Shown here: positions 44,221-52,804 of the stretch, piece by piece
Layout: each line of letters opens with the position of its first letter
How positions within the stretch are numbered: the first letter of the stretch is position 1
NCBI RefSeq assembly: GCF_007859935.1
Contig: NZ_SJPO01000001.1
Span: forward strand, 682,001-746,000
Direction: 5' to 3'
Source: Posidoniimonas polymericola
Lineage (GTDB): Bacteria > Planctomycetota > Planctomycetia > Pirellulales > Lacipirellulaceae
Length of the DNA stretch: 64,000 nt
Notes under the pieces: model-generated
Seen by the model: only the letters and a program-made list of their open reading frames with translations
Told to the model about the DNA's origin: nothing
Databases searched by the model: none
Translations under genes and position numbers: made by a program

Positions 44221-45231
44221 CTAGCCTGCGAACTTGGGAATCTCAGGGGTCGGGATCTCTTTGATCAGCCGATCAATCACGTCCTCGGTGGTCATGCCTT
44301 CGGCTTGGGCTTGGAAGTTGGTGCTGACGCGGTGCCGCAGCACGGGGGTGGCGACCTTCTGGACATCCTCCACGGCGACGCTGAACCGGCCGTCCATCGC
44401 GGCGAGCGCCTTGCCGCCCTGGATCAGGAACTGCCCGGCGCGGGGGCCGGCGCCCCAGTCGACGAGCTCGCGGACAAACTCTGGCGCCGACTCGTCGCGG
44501 GGGCGGGTCGCCCGCACGAGCGACGCGGCGTACTTGATCAGGTACTCGCTCACCGCCACGCTGCCGACCAGCTTCTGCAGGTTGAGGATCGCCTTGCCGG
44601 ACAGCACCTTGCTGATCTCGGGCGTCTCGCCGCGGGTGGTGTTGGCGAGGATCCGCTCCTCCTCGTCACGCGACGGGTAGTCGACCTTGATGTTGAACAT
44701 GAACCGGTCGAGCTGCGCCTCGGGCAGCGGGTAGGTGCCTTCCTGCTCGATCGGGTTCTGCGTGGCGATGGTGAAGAACGGCTGCGGCAGGTCGTAGGTG
44801 GTCTGGCCGACCGAGATCTCGCGTTCCTGCATCGCCTGCAAGAGCGCGGCCTGCGTCTTAGGCGGCGTGCGGTTGATCTCGTCGGCCAACAGGATATTCG
44901 TGAAGATTGGCCCCTCGACGAACCGGAAATTCCGCCGGCCGTTGTCGTCTTCTTCCAGCACGTTCGTGCCCGTGATGTCCGAGGGCATCAGGTCGGGCGT
45001 GAACTGGATCCGCTTGAACTCCAGGTCGAGGATCTTCGACAGCGTGCTGACCATCAAGGTCTTGGCCAGGCCGGGCACGCCCTCCAGCAGGCAGTGCCCG
45101 CGGGTGAAGATGGCCGCAAAGATCTGCTCGATGACCAGGTCCTGGCCGATGATCACCTTCTGCAGCTCCTGCTGCATCACCATCCGGTGCTGCCGGAACT
45201 CCTGGAGGACGTCGCCGAGGTTGCGAGACAT
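44221..45231 (-). CDS. MoxR-type AAA+ ATPase
   Basis: A 336-residue cytoplasmic ATPase. Walker A is [11 protein letters not shown], Walker B with the following Asn is [12 protein letters not shown], and sensor 1 lies in [20 protein letters not shown], the most conserved MoxR segment. MoxR ATPases remodel or metallate vWA-containing partners, which are the DUF58, BatA and vWA products encoded downstream on the same strand. Start ATG 45231 gives the normal N-terminus; the frame extends to 45321 through simple GGTTGGTGG repeats. It diverges from the DUF4159 gene. Confidence 0.93.
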   Translation of the reverse strand: MSRNLGDVLQEFRQHRMVMQQELQKVIIGQDLVIEQIFAAIFTRGHCLLEGVPGLAKTLMVSTLSKILDLEFKRIQFTPDLMPSDITGTNVLEEDDNGRRNFRFVEGPIFTNILLADEINRTPPKTQAALLQAMQEREISVGQTTYDLPQPFFTIATQNPIEQEGTYPLPEAQLDRFMFNIKVDYPSRDEEERILANTTRGETPEISKVLSGKAILNLQKLVGSVAVSEYLIKYAASLVRATRPRDESAPEFVRELVDWGAGPRAGQFLIQGGKALAAMDGRFSVAVEDVQKVATPVLRHRVSTNFQAQAEGMTTEDVIDRLIKEIPTPEIPKFAG

Positions 45232-45493
45232 GCGTGTTGGTGGTTGGTGGCTTGTGGTTGGTGGCTTGCAGCAGAACGCCGGCTTGCTCCGACCAGCCCA
45301 CCTCGCCAGGGGTGGGACCAATCGGCAATACTGCGGCGGAATTACCCGAGTACTAACTCGTCATTCTAGGCTCGTCATTCTAGGGTTCGCATGTCGACCA
45401 GCCAACGCTTGCCGTAATCGCGTTTGCCAGCCTAACTCTAGAAACGTACGATACTTGCGTATTCTTCCTTCAGATCTCCCAGAGCGGCTCCCG

Positions 45494-47824
45494 ATGCGCT
45501 CCGCGGTTCAAACCCTTGTGTGTCTGGCTGTAGCGATTGGGGCGTTTGCGCAGCCCCTGGCCGCCCAGCCCGCCGACACGCTCGACCCCGAGGCGGTGCG
45601 TGCCGCCATCCGCACCGGGGTGGTCTACCTGAAGGATCAGCAGAAGGATAGCGGCCGCTGGGACGAGATGCCCGGCTTCCAGGGGGGCATCACGGCGCTC
45701 TGCACGCTGGCGCTGCTGAACGCCGGCGTCGAGCCCGACGACCCCACCGTCGAGAAGGCGCTCGACTACCTCCGCCGGATCAAGCCCGACCGGACCTACT
45801 GTGTTTCCCTGAAGATCATGGTGCTGGCCGCGGCCACGCCGAAGCGTGACCTGGCGACCATCCAGGAGTGCGTTAAGCAGCTCGAGTCGACCCAGCACCC
45901 CGGCCCGGGCATCGACACCGGCGGTTGGTCGTACCCCGGGCCGGGCGCGGACCCGAGCAACGCGCAGTTCGCCACGCTCGCCCTGCACGAGGCGCAACGC
46001 GTCGGCGCCAAGGTGTCGCTCGACACCTGGCGGGCCGCTAACGGCTACTGGCGACGCAACCAGAACGCCGACGGGTCGTGGTCTTACAGCGGGGGGCAGG
46101 GCCCCTCGGGCAGCATGACCTGCGCCGGCATCGCCGCGCTGGTGATGACCGGCGAGGCCCTCAACGAGGGCGACGCCCGCATCGAAGGCGACCAGGTCCG
46201 CTGCTGCGTGCCCCACGAGGACGACGACCGCATCGAGCGGGCGCTGTCTTGGATGGGCCGCAACTTCTCCGTCACACGCAACCCGGCCTCCGACGCGGTG
46301 AGCCGGGGTTGGCTCTACTACTACCTGTACGCGCTGGAACGCGTCGGCCGGCTGACCGCGCACCGCTTCATCGGCGAGCACGACTGGTACCGCGAAGGGA
46401 CCGAGTTCATCGTGAGCAAGCAGGACCCGCTTTCGAAGTACTGGACCGGCGGCCGCAGTGAGAAGAACCCGCATGTCGGCACCTCGCTGGCGCTGCTGTT
46501 CCTCTCCAAGGGCCGCCGCCCGGTGCTGATGGCCAAGCTCGACTACGGCGACGGCTGGAACCAGCACCAGTCGGACGCCGCGCACCTGACCGCGGTGGCG
46601 GAGCGGGCGTGGCGGCTCGACCTGACCTGGCAGCAGTTGGACCCGGAGGGCGCCTCGGTCGAGGACCTGCTGCAGGCGCCGGTGATCTACCTCAGCGGCT
46701 CGAACATCGCGCGGCTGACGCAGCACGCCGAGAAGCTCCGCGCGTACGTCGACCGCGGCGGGTTCTTGTTCGCCGAGGCGTGCTGCGGCGGCAACGGCCC
46801 GTTCCGCCGCTCGGTCGAGCAGCTCGTCGAGGCGATGTTCCCCGAGCCCGAGTACCGGCTGCGGCAGCTCCGCCCGGCGCACCCCATCTGGCGGATGGAG
46901 CGGGCCGTGCAGCCCGACTCGGCCTACCTCGGCAAGCTGTGGGCGGTGGAGTACGGCTGCCGCACCTGCGTGATCTACTGCGACGAAGACCTTTCCTGTT
47001 ATTGGGAACTCGACCGCCCGCAGGCGGTGGAGTCGTACCCGGCGACCGTCCGCTCGCGCGTGAAGGACGCCGAGGACGTCGGCCTCAACGTGCTGGCGTA
47101 CGCCACCAACCGCAAGCCGCTCGGCAAGGAGCAGGTGTTTGTCGACAACGCGGCCGACGACCTCGAGGACTCCGACGCCGAGCGGGGCGTGATCCGCGTC
47201 GCGAAGCTGCAGCACGGCGGCGGCTGCAACGACGCGCCCGGCGCGCTCGCCAACCTGACCCGCGCCGCCTCGCAGGGCGACCTCAAGCTCCGCGTCAGCA
47301 CCGACGCGCCCCTGGTGAGCCTGACCGACGAGTCACTGTTCACCTACCACGTCGCGTTCATCCACGGCCGGCACGAGTTCGGCCTGACGCAGAAGGAACG
47401 CGACAACCTCCGCGACTTCCTCACCCGCGGCGGCACCCTGCTGGGCGACGCGATCTGCGCCAGCGACGATTTCACCCGCGGGTTCCGCCGCGAGCTGCTC
47501 GCCGCCATTCCGGGCGCCCAGCTCGAACGCGTGCCGCCGGACGACCCGATCTTCACCGACGCCTACGGCGGCTACGACATCCGCACCGTCAAGGCCCGCA
47601 GCCCCCAACCGGTCGCCGGGGGGCAGCCGCTGGCGGCCAAGCTGCGTTCGACCCGGCCGGTGATCGAGGGGATCAAGATCGAGGGCCGCTGGGCGGTGCT
47701 CTACTCGCCGTACGACCTGAGCTGCGCGCTGGAGAAGCACGAGGCGGTCGAGTGCCGCGGCTACTCCCGCGAGGACGCGGCGCGGATCGGTTTGAACGTG
47801 CTGCTGTACTCGATCAACTACTGA
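45494..47824 (+). CDS. Secreted alpha/alpha-toroid protein with two DUF4159 domains
   Basis: A 776-residue protein with a signal peptide (TLVCLAVAIGAFAQPLAA). Residues 30-350 form a squalene-cyclase-type helical toroid (repeats such as GGWSY, NADGSWSY). Two consecutive DUF4159 regions follow, one starting at MAKLDYGDGWNQHQSD and the other at RVAKLQHGGGCNDAPG, each ending with a LLGDA / LFAEA plus Cys-containing segment and a final beta-strand. It is divergent from moxR, whereas DUF4159 genes usually sit in the moxR operon. Exported, probably periplasmic; function unknown. Direct repeats of CTCGTCATTCTAGG lie in its leader at 45358-45385. Confidence 0.8.
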   Translation: MRSAVQTLVCLAVAIGAFAQPLAAQPADTLDPEAVRAAIRTGVVYLKDQQKDSGRWDEMPGFQGGITALCTLALLNAGVEPDDPTVEKALDYLRRIKPDRTYCVSLKIMVLAAATPKRDLATIQECVKQLESTQHPGPGIDTGGWSYPGPGADPSNAQFATLALHEAQRVGAKVSLDTWRAANGYWRRNQNADGSWSYSGGQGPSGSMTCAGIAALVMTGEALNEGDARIEGDQVRCCVPHEDDDRIERALSWMGRNFSVTRNPASDAVSRGWLYYYLYALERVGRLTAHRFIGEHDWYREGTEFIVSKQDPLSKYWTGGRSEKNPHVGTSLALLFLSKGRRPVLMAKLDYGDGWNQHQSDAAHLTAVAERAWRLDLTWQQLDPEGASVEDLLQAPVIYLSGSNIARLTQHAEKLRAYVDRGGFLFAEACCGGNGPFRRSVEQLVEAMFPEPEYRLRQLRPAHPIWRMERAVQPDSAYLGKLWAVEYGCRTCVIYCDEDLSCYWELDRPQAVESYPATVRSRVKDAEDVGLNVLAYATNRKPLGKEQVFVDNAADDLEDSDAERGVIRVAKLQHGGGCNDAPGALANLTRAASQGDLKLRVSTDAPLVSLTDESLFTYHVAFIHGRHEFGLTQKERDNLRDFLTRGGTLLGDAICASDDFTRGFRRELLAAIPGAQLERVPPDDPIFTDAYGGYDIRTVKARSPQPVAGGQPLAAKLRSTRPVIEGIKIEGRWAVLYSPYDLSCALEKHEAVECRGYSREDAARIGLNVLLYSINY

Positions 47825-47888
47825 TCCTCGTGCGTGCACTTTCGCTGCTTTACAGCCGCCGTGGCGACTGGTAAGCTGCCGGCAGAGT

Positions 47889-48101
47889 CGCGTTGGTGGT
47901 TGGCCTGGGAGCGTTCTTGCCCGGCCAACGAACAGGGAATCCGGTGCAATTCCGGGACGGCCCCGCCGCTGTGACCAGGCGTTTGCCCGCCGATCCTCTT
48001 TCGCCATTGCCGCTGGTTTCCTTCGGGTTCTTGCCCCTGGGTTCTGGTGGTGAGAAGGCCGATCGGACCGGGGCCTGGGAGTCAGAAGACCTACCATCGC
48101 G
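47889..48101 (+). promoter_or_regulatory. Cobalamin riboswitch
   Basis: The conserved core is clear: AGGGAATCCGGTGCAATTCC, then GGGACGGCCCCGCCGCTGTG at 47954-47973, a later GCCATTG and GGTGAGAAGGCC, and the closing GAGTCAGAAGACC (48079-48091). The ends pair as P1: CGCGTTGGTGG (47889-47899) with CCTACCATCGCG (48090-48101), with one mismatch. A small hairpin, CCCTCG / CGAGGG at 48106-48125, follows and could belong to the expression platform. The first gene downstream is a DUF1559 protein. On binding adenosyl- or other cobalamins such elements switch expression off. Confidence 0.93.
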
Positions 48102-48229
48102 TTTACCCTCGGCCGCCTGCGAGGGACGGGCGCCGCACCGGATGACTGCGCTGCTGCACCGTGTTAGGTCCTCTGCCGTGCTGGCCGTGGGCGCTGTGTG
48201 CACTTAGCGGCTCGAAAGAACCCACGCGG

Positions 48230-49093
48230 ATGGTCCGCCCCCGTTCCGCCGTCACGCGCCCAATGGCCCGCCGCCGCCCGCTGCGCGGCTTTACCCTGGT
48301 CGAGCTGCTGGTGGTGATCGCGATCATCGGCGTGCTGGTAGCACTGCTGCTGCCGGCGGTGCAGGCGGCCCGCGAGTCGGCCCGCCGCACCGCGTGCCAG
48401 AACAACCTGAAGCAGGTCGGCCTGGCGCTCTTGAGCTACGAGGACGTCGGCAAGGCGTTGCCGGTGGGGTGTGTGGGTTGTCGGGAGAAGCCGAAGTTCC
48501 GCCGCTCCTGGTGTGTCGACGTGCTGCCCCACCTCGAGCACGGCGATTTGTATGACCGGTTCGATTTGAGCCTCGCGGTCAACGACCCGGTCAACCTGCC
48601 GTCCGCCGCGGCCGTGCTGGGAGTTTTCCTCTGCCCCAGCACCCCGGAAGGGCCCCAGCTGGCCGCTGACGGCCGCTTCAAGGGCGCCGCCTACGGCGAC
48701 TACGGCGGCCTGTACGGCGCCGAGGGGCCGGCCGCGTCGGCGCCGTTTGGCGCCGCGCAGTTCCTCGCCGACCCGTACCTCGGCGTCATGCTGTACGAGC
48801 AGCCCACTAGATTCCGAGAGATCACCGACGGCCTGTCGCACACAGCGGCGGTCGCCGAGCTGCTCGACCGCCGCAGCGGCGACGCCGAGTGGGCCAACGG
48901 CGCTACCCTGTTCGCGCACGAGCTCGGGCAGTCGGTCAACGAACAGACCCTGCTCGGCAACAATGTTGGCGGGCCGCACCCGGGCGGCGCGTTTCTCTTG
49001 TTCTGTGACGGCCATGTCGCGTTCATCCCCAACGAGCTCGAGCCGGTGCTGTTCACGGCGTTGCTGACCAGGGCGGGTGGGGAGCAGCTATGA
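48230..49093 (+). CDS. DUF1559 pseudopilin-like protein under cobalamin control
   Basis: A 287-residue protein with a type IV prepilin leader: the peptidase site is G20-F21 in [16 protein letters not shown], then a helix ending [11 protein letters not shown]. The DUF1559 body has [25 protein letters not shown] and the C-terminal H-x9-DG box in [16 protein letters not shown]1559 proteins are abundant in planctomycetes and their roles are mostly unknown. It is the first gene behind the riboswitch, and its stop overlaps the next start in ATGA. Possible starts are GTG 48161, ATG 48230 and ATG 48263. Confidence 0.87.
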   Translation: MVRPRSAVTRPMARRRPLRGFTLVELLVVIAIIGVLVALLLPAVQAARESARRTACQNNLKQVGLALLSYEDVGKALPVGCVGCREKPKFRRSWCVDVLPHLEHGDLYDRFDLSLAVNDPVNLPSAAAVLGVFLCPSTPEGPQLAADGRFKGAAYGDYGGLYGAEGPAASAPFGAAQFLADPYLGVMLYEQPTRFREITDGLSHTAAVAELLDRRSGDAEWANGATLFAHELGQSVNEQTLLGNNVGGPHPGGAFLLFCDGHVAFIPNELEPVLFTALLTRAGGEQL

Positions 49094-49983
49094 CGCTCGT
49101 CCGGCTGATCGGCCTCGCTGCCGTTTGCACGCACGCGACGCTCGCCGCCGCGCAGGTCACTTCGTTCGACGATGTCGAGTACTGGGTCGGCGAGGGCGCC
49201 AACCGTGCGGCGCTGGTCATCGACTGGTCCGAGTTCGAGGGCGAGGGCGATCCACTCGTGTGGGGCTACCGCTGGGACGGCGTGGCGACCGGGCGGCAGA
49301 TGCTGATCGACGTGATCACAGCCGACGAGCGACTCTACGGCAAGCTCACGCCCGGAGACGTCCTGGTGCTCGGCCTCGGCTACGATCGGCACGAGCCGGC
49401 GTCCTTCGCGATCTCCGACGGCTCGACGTTCGACCAGAGCGGGCTGACCCACGCCGGCACGAACAACGACTTCAACGCGGCCGCTACCGACCCAGGCGAC
49501 GCCTACGCCGAGGGCTGGGACGACGACTTCTGGCACTACGCCACGCGGGCCGACGGTTTCGACTCGCCGTGGGTCAGCAGCCAGCAGCCGATGGGGCTCC
49601 GTACGCTGACCGATGGAGTCGTGGATGGCTGGACCTTCACGCAGTTCGTCAAGGATCAGCGGGACTACGTGACCTACCCCGACCCGGCGAGCCCGGCCCT
49701 GCCGCCGGCTGTCCCGCTGTTGGGCGACTACAACGCCGACGGCTCGGTCGACGCCGCCGACTACACCGTGTGGCGCGACGGCGGCTCGCCCGCCGGGCCG
49801 ATCCACTCTGACTACCTGCTGTGGCGCGACAACTACCTGCCCGCCACCGGCTCCCCTGCCGGCGCGCCGTCCTCGGCGTCGCCGGCGCCCGAGCCGCTCG
49901 CGGCTCTCCTGCTGATGCTCGCCGGCGTGTGTACCGCCGGCGCCCGCCTGTTTAGTTCTAGACAACTCGGAACGACCTCATGA
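49090..49983 (+). CDS. Secreted PEP-anchored protein 1 of the riboswitch operon
   Basis: A 297-residue protein with a signal peptide (cleavage near residue 22, LAAAQ), a domain with [19 protein letters not shown] and [17 protein letters not shown], dockerin-like repeats near 214-252 ([18 protein letters not shown]) and a PEP-type anchor ([14 protein letters not shown]) followed by Arg. I recall similar YWVG..NxAALV..W / WGYRWDG proteins with PEP-type anchors in other phyla, without known function. Both ends overlap neighbours by ATGA, so translation is coupled. Its position behind a B12 riboswitch suggests cobalamin-related surface activity. Confidence 0.8.
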   Translation: MTLVRLIGLAAVCTHATLAAAQVTSFDDVEYWVGEGANRAALVIDWSEFEGEGDPLVWGYRWDGVATGRQMLIDVITADERLYGKLTPGDVLVLGLGYDRHEPASFAISDGSTFDQSGLTHAGTNNDFNAAATDPGDAYAEGWDDDFWHYATRADGFDSPWVSSQQPMGLRTLTDGVVDGWTFTQFVKDQRDYVTYPDPASPALPPAVPLLGDYNADGSVDAADYTVWRDGGSPAGPIHSDYLLWRDNYLPATGSPAGAPSSASPAPEPLAALLLMLAGVCTAGARLFSSRQLGTTS

Positions 49984-50801
49984 AGCTTGCTGTTACCTTT
50001 GCTGCCCTCGCCACCCTGCTCGCCGCGTCGCCGGCCCGTGCCCAGTACGCGGTCGAGGTGACCTCCTACACGCCCGGCGCCGCACCGTCGGCCGGCTACA
50101 CGAACACGGCCGCCGCGCTCGGCGGCCCCCAACGCGACACCGCGTTCGGCGCCGTCACCACCTTCAATCCTCCGTTCAGCACCGACGACCTGGTCTCGAT
50201 TGGCGAGGGTGGTGAGCTTACGCTCCGCCTCTCCAACTACGTCCTCCCTCAGGTCGGCGGCCCCGAGATCGGTGTGTTCACCAACACCGGCATCGCCGAC
50301 ATCGACTGGCCTAACGGACAGGCCGCGGCGGTCTTGGCGAACGACGGTATCGCCACCTTCGGCATCGACTCCGCGGTGGTCGAGGTCAGCGCCGACGGCG
50401 CGTCATGGGTTTCGCTGGGTGAGGTGCTGTTCGACCTCCCCACCGCTGGCTACACCGACCCTGCCGCGACCTCGCCCGCTAACTTCCAGCAGCCGTTCAC
50501 CGGCGTGCTGGCCGACTTCGCCAGCCTCGACCTGGCCGGCATGCAGACGCTGCTCGGCGGCTCGGGCGGCGGCTACTGGCTCGATATTTCCTCCACTGGT
50601 TTGAGTCAGGTGGGTTACGTCCGCTTCAGCCTGGCCGACGATGGCGACGCGCTGACCGATCTCAACTTCGACCTCGACGCGTTGAGCATCGCGGCCGGCG
50701 CCGTCGGGCCCGCCACCGTGCCCGAGCCGGCCGCCGTCCTCTTGCTTCTCACGCCGCTGGCGCTTACAACCCGCCGGCATGTCCAACCACGCCGAGCATA
50801 A
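49980..50801 (+). CDS. Secreted PEP-anchored protein 2 of the riboswitch operon
   Basis: A 273-residue protein with a signal peptide (AALATLLAASPARAQ), a beta-rich domain opening VEVTSYTPGAAPSAGYTNT, then AALGGPQRDT and LVSIGEGGELTLRLSNYV, and a VPEPAAVLLLLTP anchor with an RRHVQPRR tail near residue 248. The body looks like a carbohydrate- or ligand-binding beta-sandwich, but no catalytic motif is visible. It starts in ATGA overlap with the previous gene and overlaps the methyltransferase start by 23 bases. Its role is probably linked to that of protein 1. Confidence 0.8.
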   Translation: MKLAVTFAALATLLAASPARAQYAVEVTSYTPGAAPSAGYTNTAAALGGPQRDTAFGAVTTFNPPFSTDDLVSIGEGGELTLRLSNYVLPQVGGPEIGVFTNTGIADIDWPNGQAAAVLANDGIATFGIDSAVVEVSADGASWVSLGEVLFDLPTAGYTDPAATSPANFQQPFTGVLADFASLDLAGMQTLLGGSGGGYWLDISSTGLSQVGYVRFSLADDGDALTDLNFDLDALSIAAGAVGPATVPEPAAVLLLLTPLALTTRRHVQPRRA

Positions 50802-51576
50802 CGCCAGGGTCTGGGACCAGCTCGCCCGCCGCGGCGCGCCGCTGACCCGCCCCGCCACCGAGGCCGACCTCCGCAACCCGCTCCGCGCGGTCGACCCGCA
50901 GGGCTGGCTTGGCGATTCGATTGCCGGCTGGCGGGTGCTCTGCCTGGCCGCCGGCGGCGGGCGGCAGAGCGTGTTGTTCGCCGCGGCCGGGGCCGAGGTT
51001 ACCGTGCTCGACGTCAGCCCCGAGATGCTCGCCCACGACCGCCGGGCCGCCGCCGAGCGCGGCCTGGCGGTCCGGGTGGTCGAGGGGACCATGGAGGACC
51101 TCTCGGCATTCGCCACCGGCGGGTTCGACCTGGTCGCCCAGCCGGTCAGCACCTGCTACGTGCCCGACGTCGTGCGTGTCTACCGGCAGGTCGCCCGCGT
51201 GGTGCGTCCCGGCGGGCTGTACCTGAGCCAGCACAAGTCGCCCGTCAGCCAGCAGGCGACCGACCAGCCCGCGGCCGGCGGCTACACAGTTGCCGAGCCG
51301 TACTACCGCGAGGGCCCGCTGCCCGCCGCCGCGCCGGGCCGCCTCCGCGAGGCCGGCACGCTTGAGTACCTGCACCGCTGGGAGCAGCTCATCGGCGGCA
51401 TGTGCCTGGCCGGCTTCGCCATCGAGGGCCTGGTTGAGCCGCTCCACGCGCAGCCCGACGCGGCGCCCGGCGAGTTCGCCCACCGCGGCCAGTTCATCGC
51501 CCCCTACGTGCGGGTGAAGGCCCGCCGCGCGGACAGCGAGTCGCCCCGCAGCAAGCCGACGATCTTGTCGGTGTGA
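50779..51576 (+). CDS. Class I SAM-dependent methyltransferase
   Basis: A 265-residue protein with motif I VLCLAAGGGRQSVLFAAAGA (53-72), the acidic ribose-binding Asp in VLDVSPEML, and a post-motif VVRPGGLYLSQHKSP. The substrate is unknown. It is the only clearly enzymatic product of the riboswitch operon and starts inside the preceding gene. It could modify a partner protein or a corrinoid-related compound, or simply be attached to the operon in this lineage. Confidence 0.82.
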   Translation: MSNHAEHNARVWDQLARRGAPLTRPATEADLRNPLRAVDPQGWLGDSIAGWRVLCLAAGGGRQSVLFAAAGAEVTVLDVSPEMLAHDRRAAAERGLAVRVVEGTMEDLSAFATGGFDLVAQPVSTCYVPDVVRVYRQVARVVRPGGLYLSQHKSPVSQQATDQPAAGGYTVAEPYYREGPLPAAAPGRLREAGTLEYLHRWEQLIGGMCLAGFAIEGLVEPLHAQPDAAPGEFAHRGQFIAPYVRVKARRADSESPRSKPTILSV

Positions 51577-51605
51577 CTCATCCGACGGCTCGCTTGCCGG
51601 GCGAC

Positions 51606-51860
51606 TGTTGTCCCGGCTGAGTTTTGTCCCGGCTGAGTTTTGTCCCGGCTGAGTTTTGTCCCTGCTGGGTTTTGTCCCTGCTGGGTTTTGTCCCTTCTGG
51701 CGACATCGATTTATAGGGACAAAAGTCGGGCCTTATTTCGGGCGGCGTTGGTCGTAAGTCGTTAGGTGAGGATGCCTTGCGAGGAAGCGCTCGGTCGGTG
51801 ACGATCGACTTTTGTCCGTTGCTGCGTGCCAGAGCGGACAAGAGTCGTCTGCATAGCGGA
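51606..51860. repeat. Tandem 16-base TTGTCCC repeat plus family B remnants (third copy)
   Basis: Six tandem 16-base units on TTGTCCCGGCTGAGTT start at 51608, 51624, 51640, 51656, 51672 and 51688, with changes increasing toward the right. An inverted GGGACAAAAGTC follows at 51716-51727, and GACTTTTGTCC and GCGGACAAGAGTC lie near 51807-51848. The stretch 51577-52034 otherwise holds no gene I can support. Confidence 0.8.
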
Positions 51861-52034
51861 CCCTGCCAAAGGCGAACCACGGCTCCCCCATTAGCACCAA
51901 TCTGGCGGCTCTTTTCTACAACGAATCCAGCAGAAGGATGAGTCTCTGGCCGCTCGTAGCACGACGCGCAGCGTCGTGCTACTCTTGGAGCGAGTCGCTA
52001 ACATGCCGCGATTCCCTAGCTAGGTGTTCTTCTC

Positions 52035-52604
52035 TTGAAATCCCTCACGATAAACCTGCTGCTAGCGGCCGTCCTGCTGGTTGTCCTGTCCTTAGGCTAC
52101 CTCTTGTATTCGAGGGCCGCCCTGGTAGCACGCTACTCAGAGTTGCTCATTAATATCGCGCCGCGGGAGCTCGTGGAGGTCGACGAGGAAGAGTTCTCTA
52201 GGTGGCTCGAAACCCTAGAGTCCGACGATTGGGAAGTTCTGCGCACCGGCAACGAAGGCTACTCGCAAGTCCTCCCCAACTTTGTGCCCTACGGTTTCGA
52301 GCCAACCATCAACGGCTTCCTCGACATGCAAACAATGCCGTTCCCTCCTGCGGAACCACTTTCTAATGACGAGCTTCGTCGGCTGTCAAAAGCGGCTGAG
52401 TTGCGTGCAAGTTACGATAGCCTCGGACCAGGCGGCACAATCTATGTCTGTCGTCGGGACGGCGTTGTGCTAGGGTTCTACCAATCGTATTCACGTGGAT
52501 CGAGGGAGTACTCTATCCTGGAGGACGGTGGCTACGTCATATATATCGCACAGCCCAAGAATGCCCAGAAGTTGCACGCTCTTACCGACTTCCCAAAGGA
52601 CTAA
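52035..52604 (+). CDS. Hypothetical signal-anchored protein
   Basis: A 189-residue protein starting at a TTG. It has an N-terminal hydrophobic anchor (LLLAAVLLVVLSLGYLLY) and a soluble domain with acidic character (EVDEEEFSRWLETLESDDWE, LSKAAELRASYDSLGPGG). The sequence has lower GC than its surroundings. I recognise no family. The anchor suggests that the domain lies outside the cytoplasmic membrane. No partner is evident on either side. Confidence 0.5.
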   Translation: MKSLTINLLLAAVLLVVLSLGYLLYSRAALVARYSELLINIAPRELVEVDEEEFSRWLETLESDDWEVLRTGNEGYSQVLPNFVPYGFEPTINGFLDMQTMPFPPAEPLSNDELRRLSKAAELRASYDSLGPGGTIYVCRRDGVVLGFYQSYSRGSREYSILEDGGYVIYIAQPKNAQKLHALTDFPKD

Positions 52605-52804
52605 ACTACCCACCGCATCTTGCAACGGAGTGCGACAGCAGAGAAACGCGGACAACGAGGATCTAGGCACTGCCTCAGAGAGCCTTTCCAAGCCCGGCGC
52701 CGCCAGCTTCCATACAAGCCCGCAGCGCTAGCTAGGGAAAGCAGCGTTAGTTGGGCCGGCCCGCCCAGGAGTCGCGAAGAGGGTGCTTAGGCCCGTGTGT
52801 CGGC

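Noticed and set aside
51606..51700. Possible CRISPR array
   Set aside because: The units are directly adjacent 16-mers without spacers, and no cas gene is near.
51578..51880. A 100-residue minus-strand frame with repeated PGQ/SRDKTQ units
   Set aside because: It is translated from the 16-base tandem repeat. The changing period relative to codons and the lack of a start context argue against a gene.
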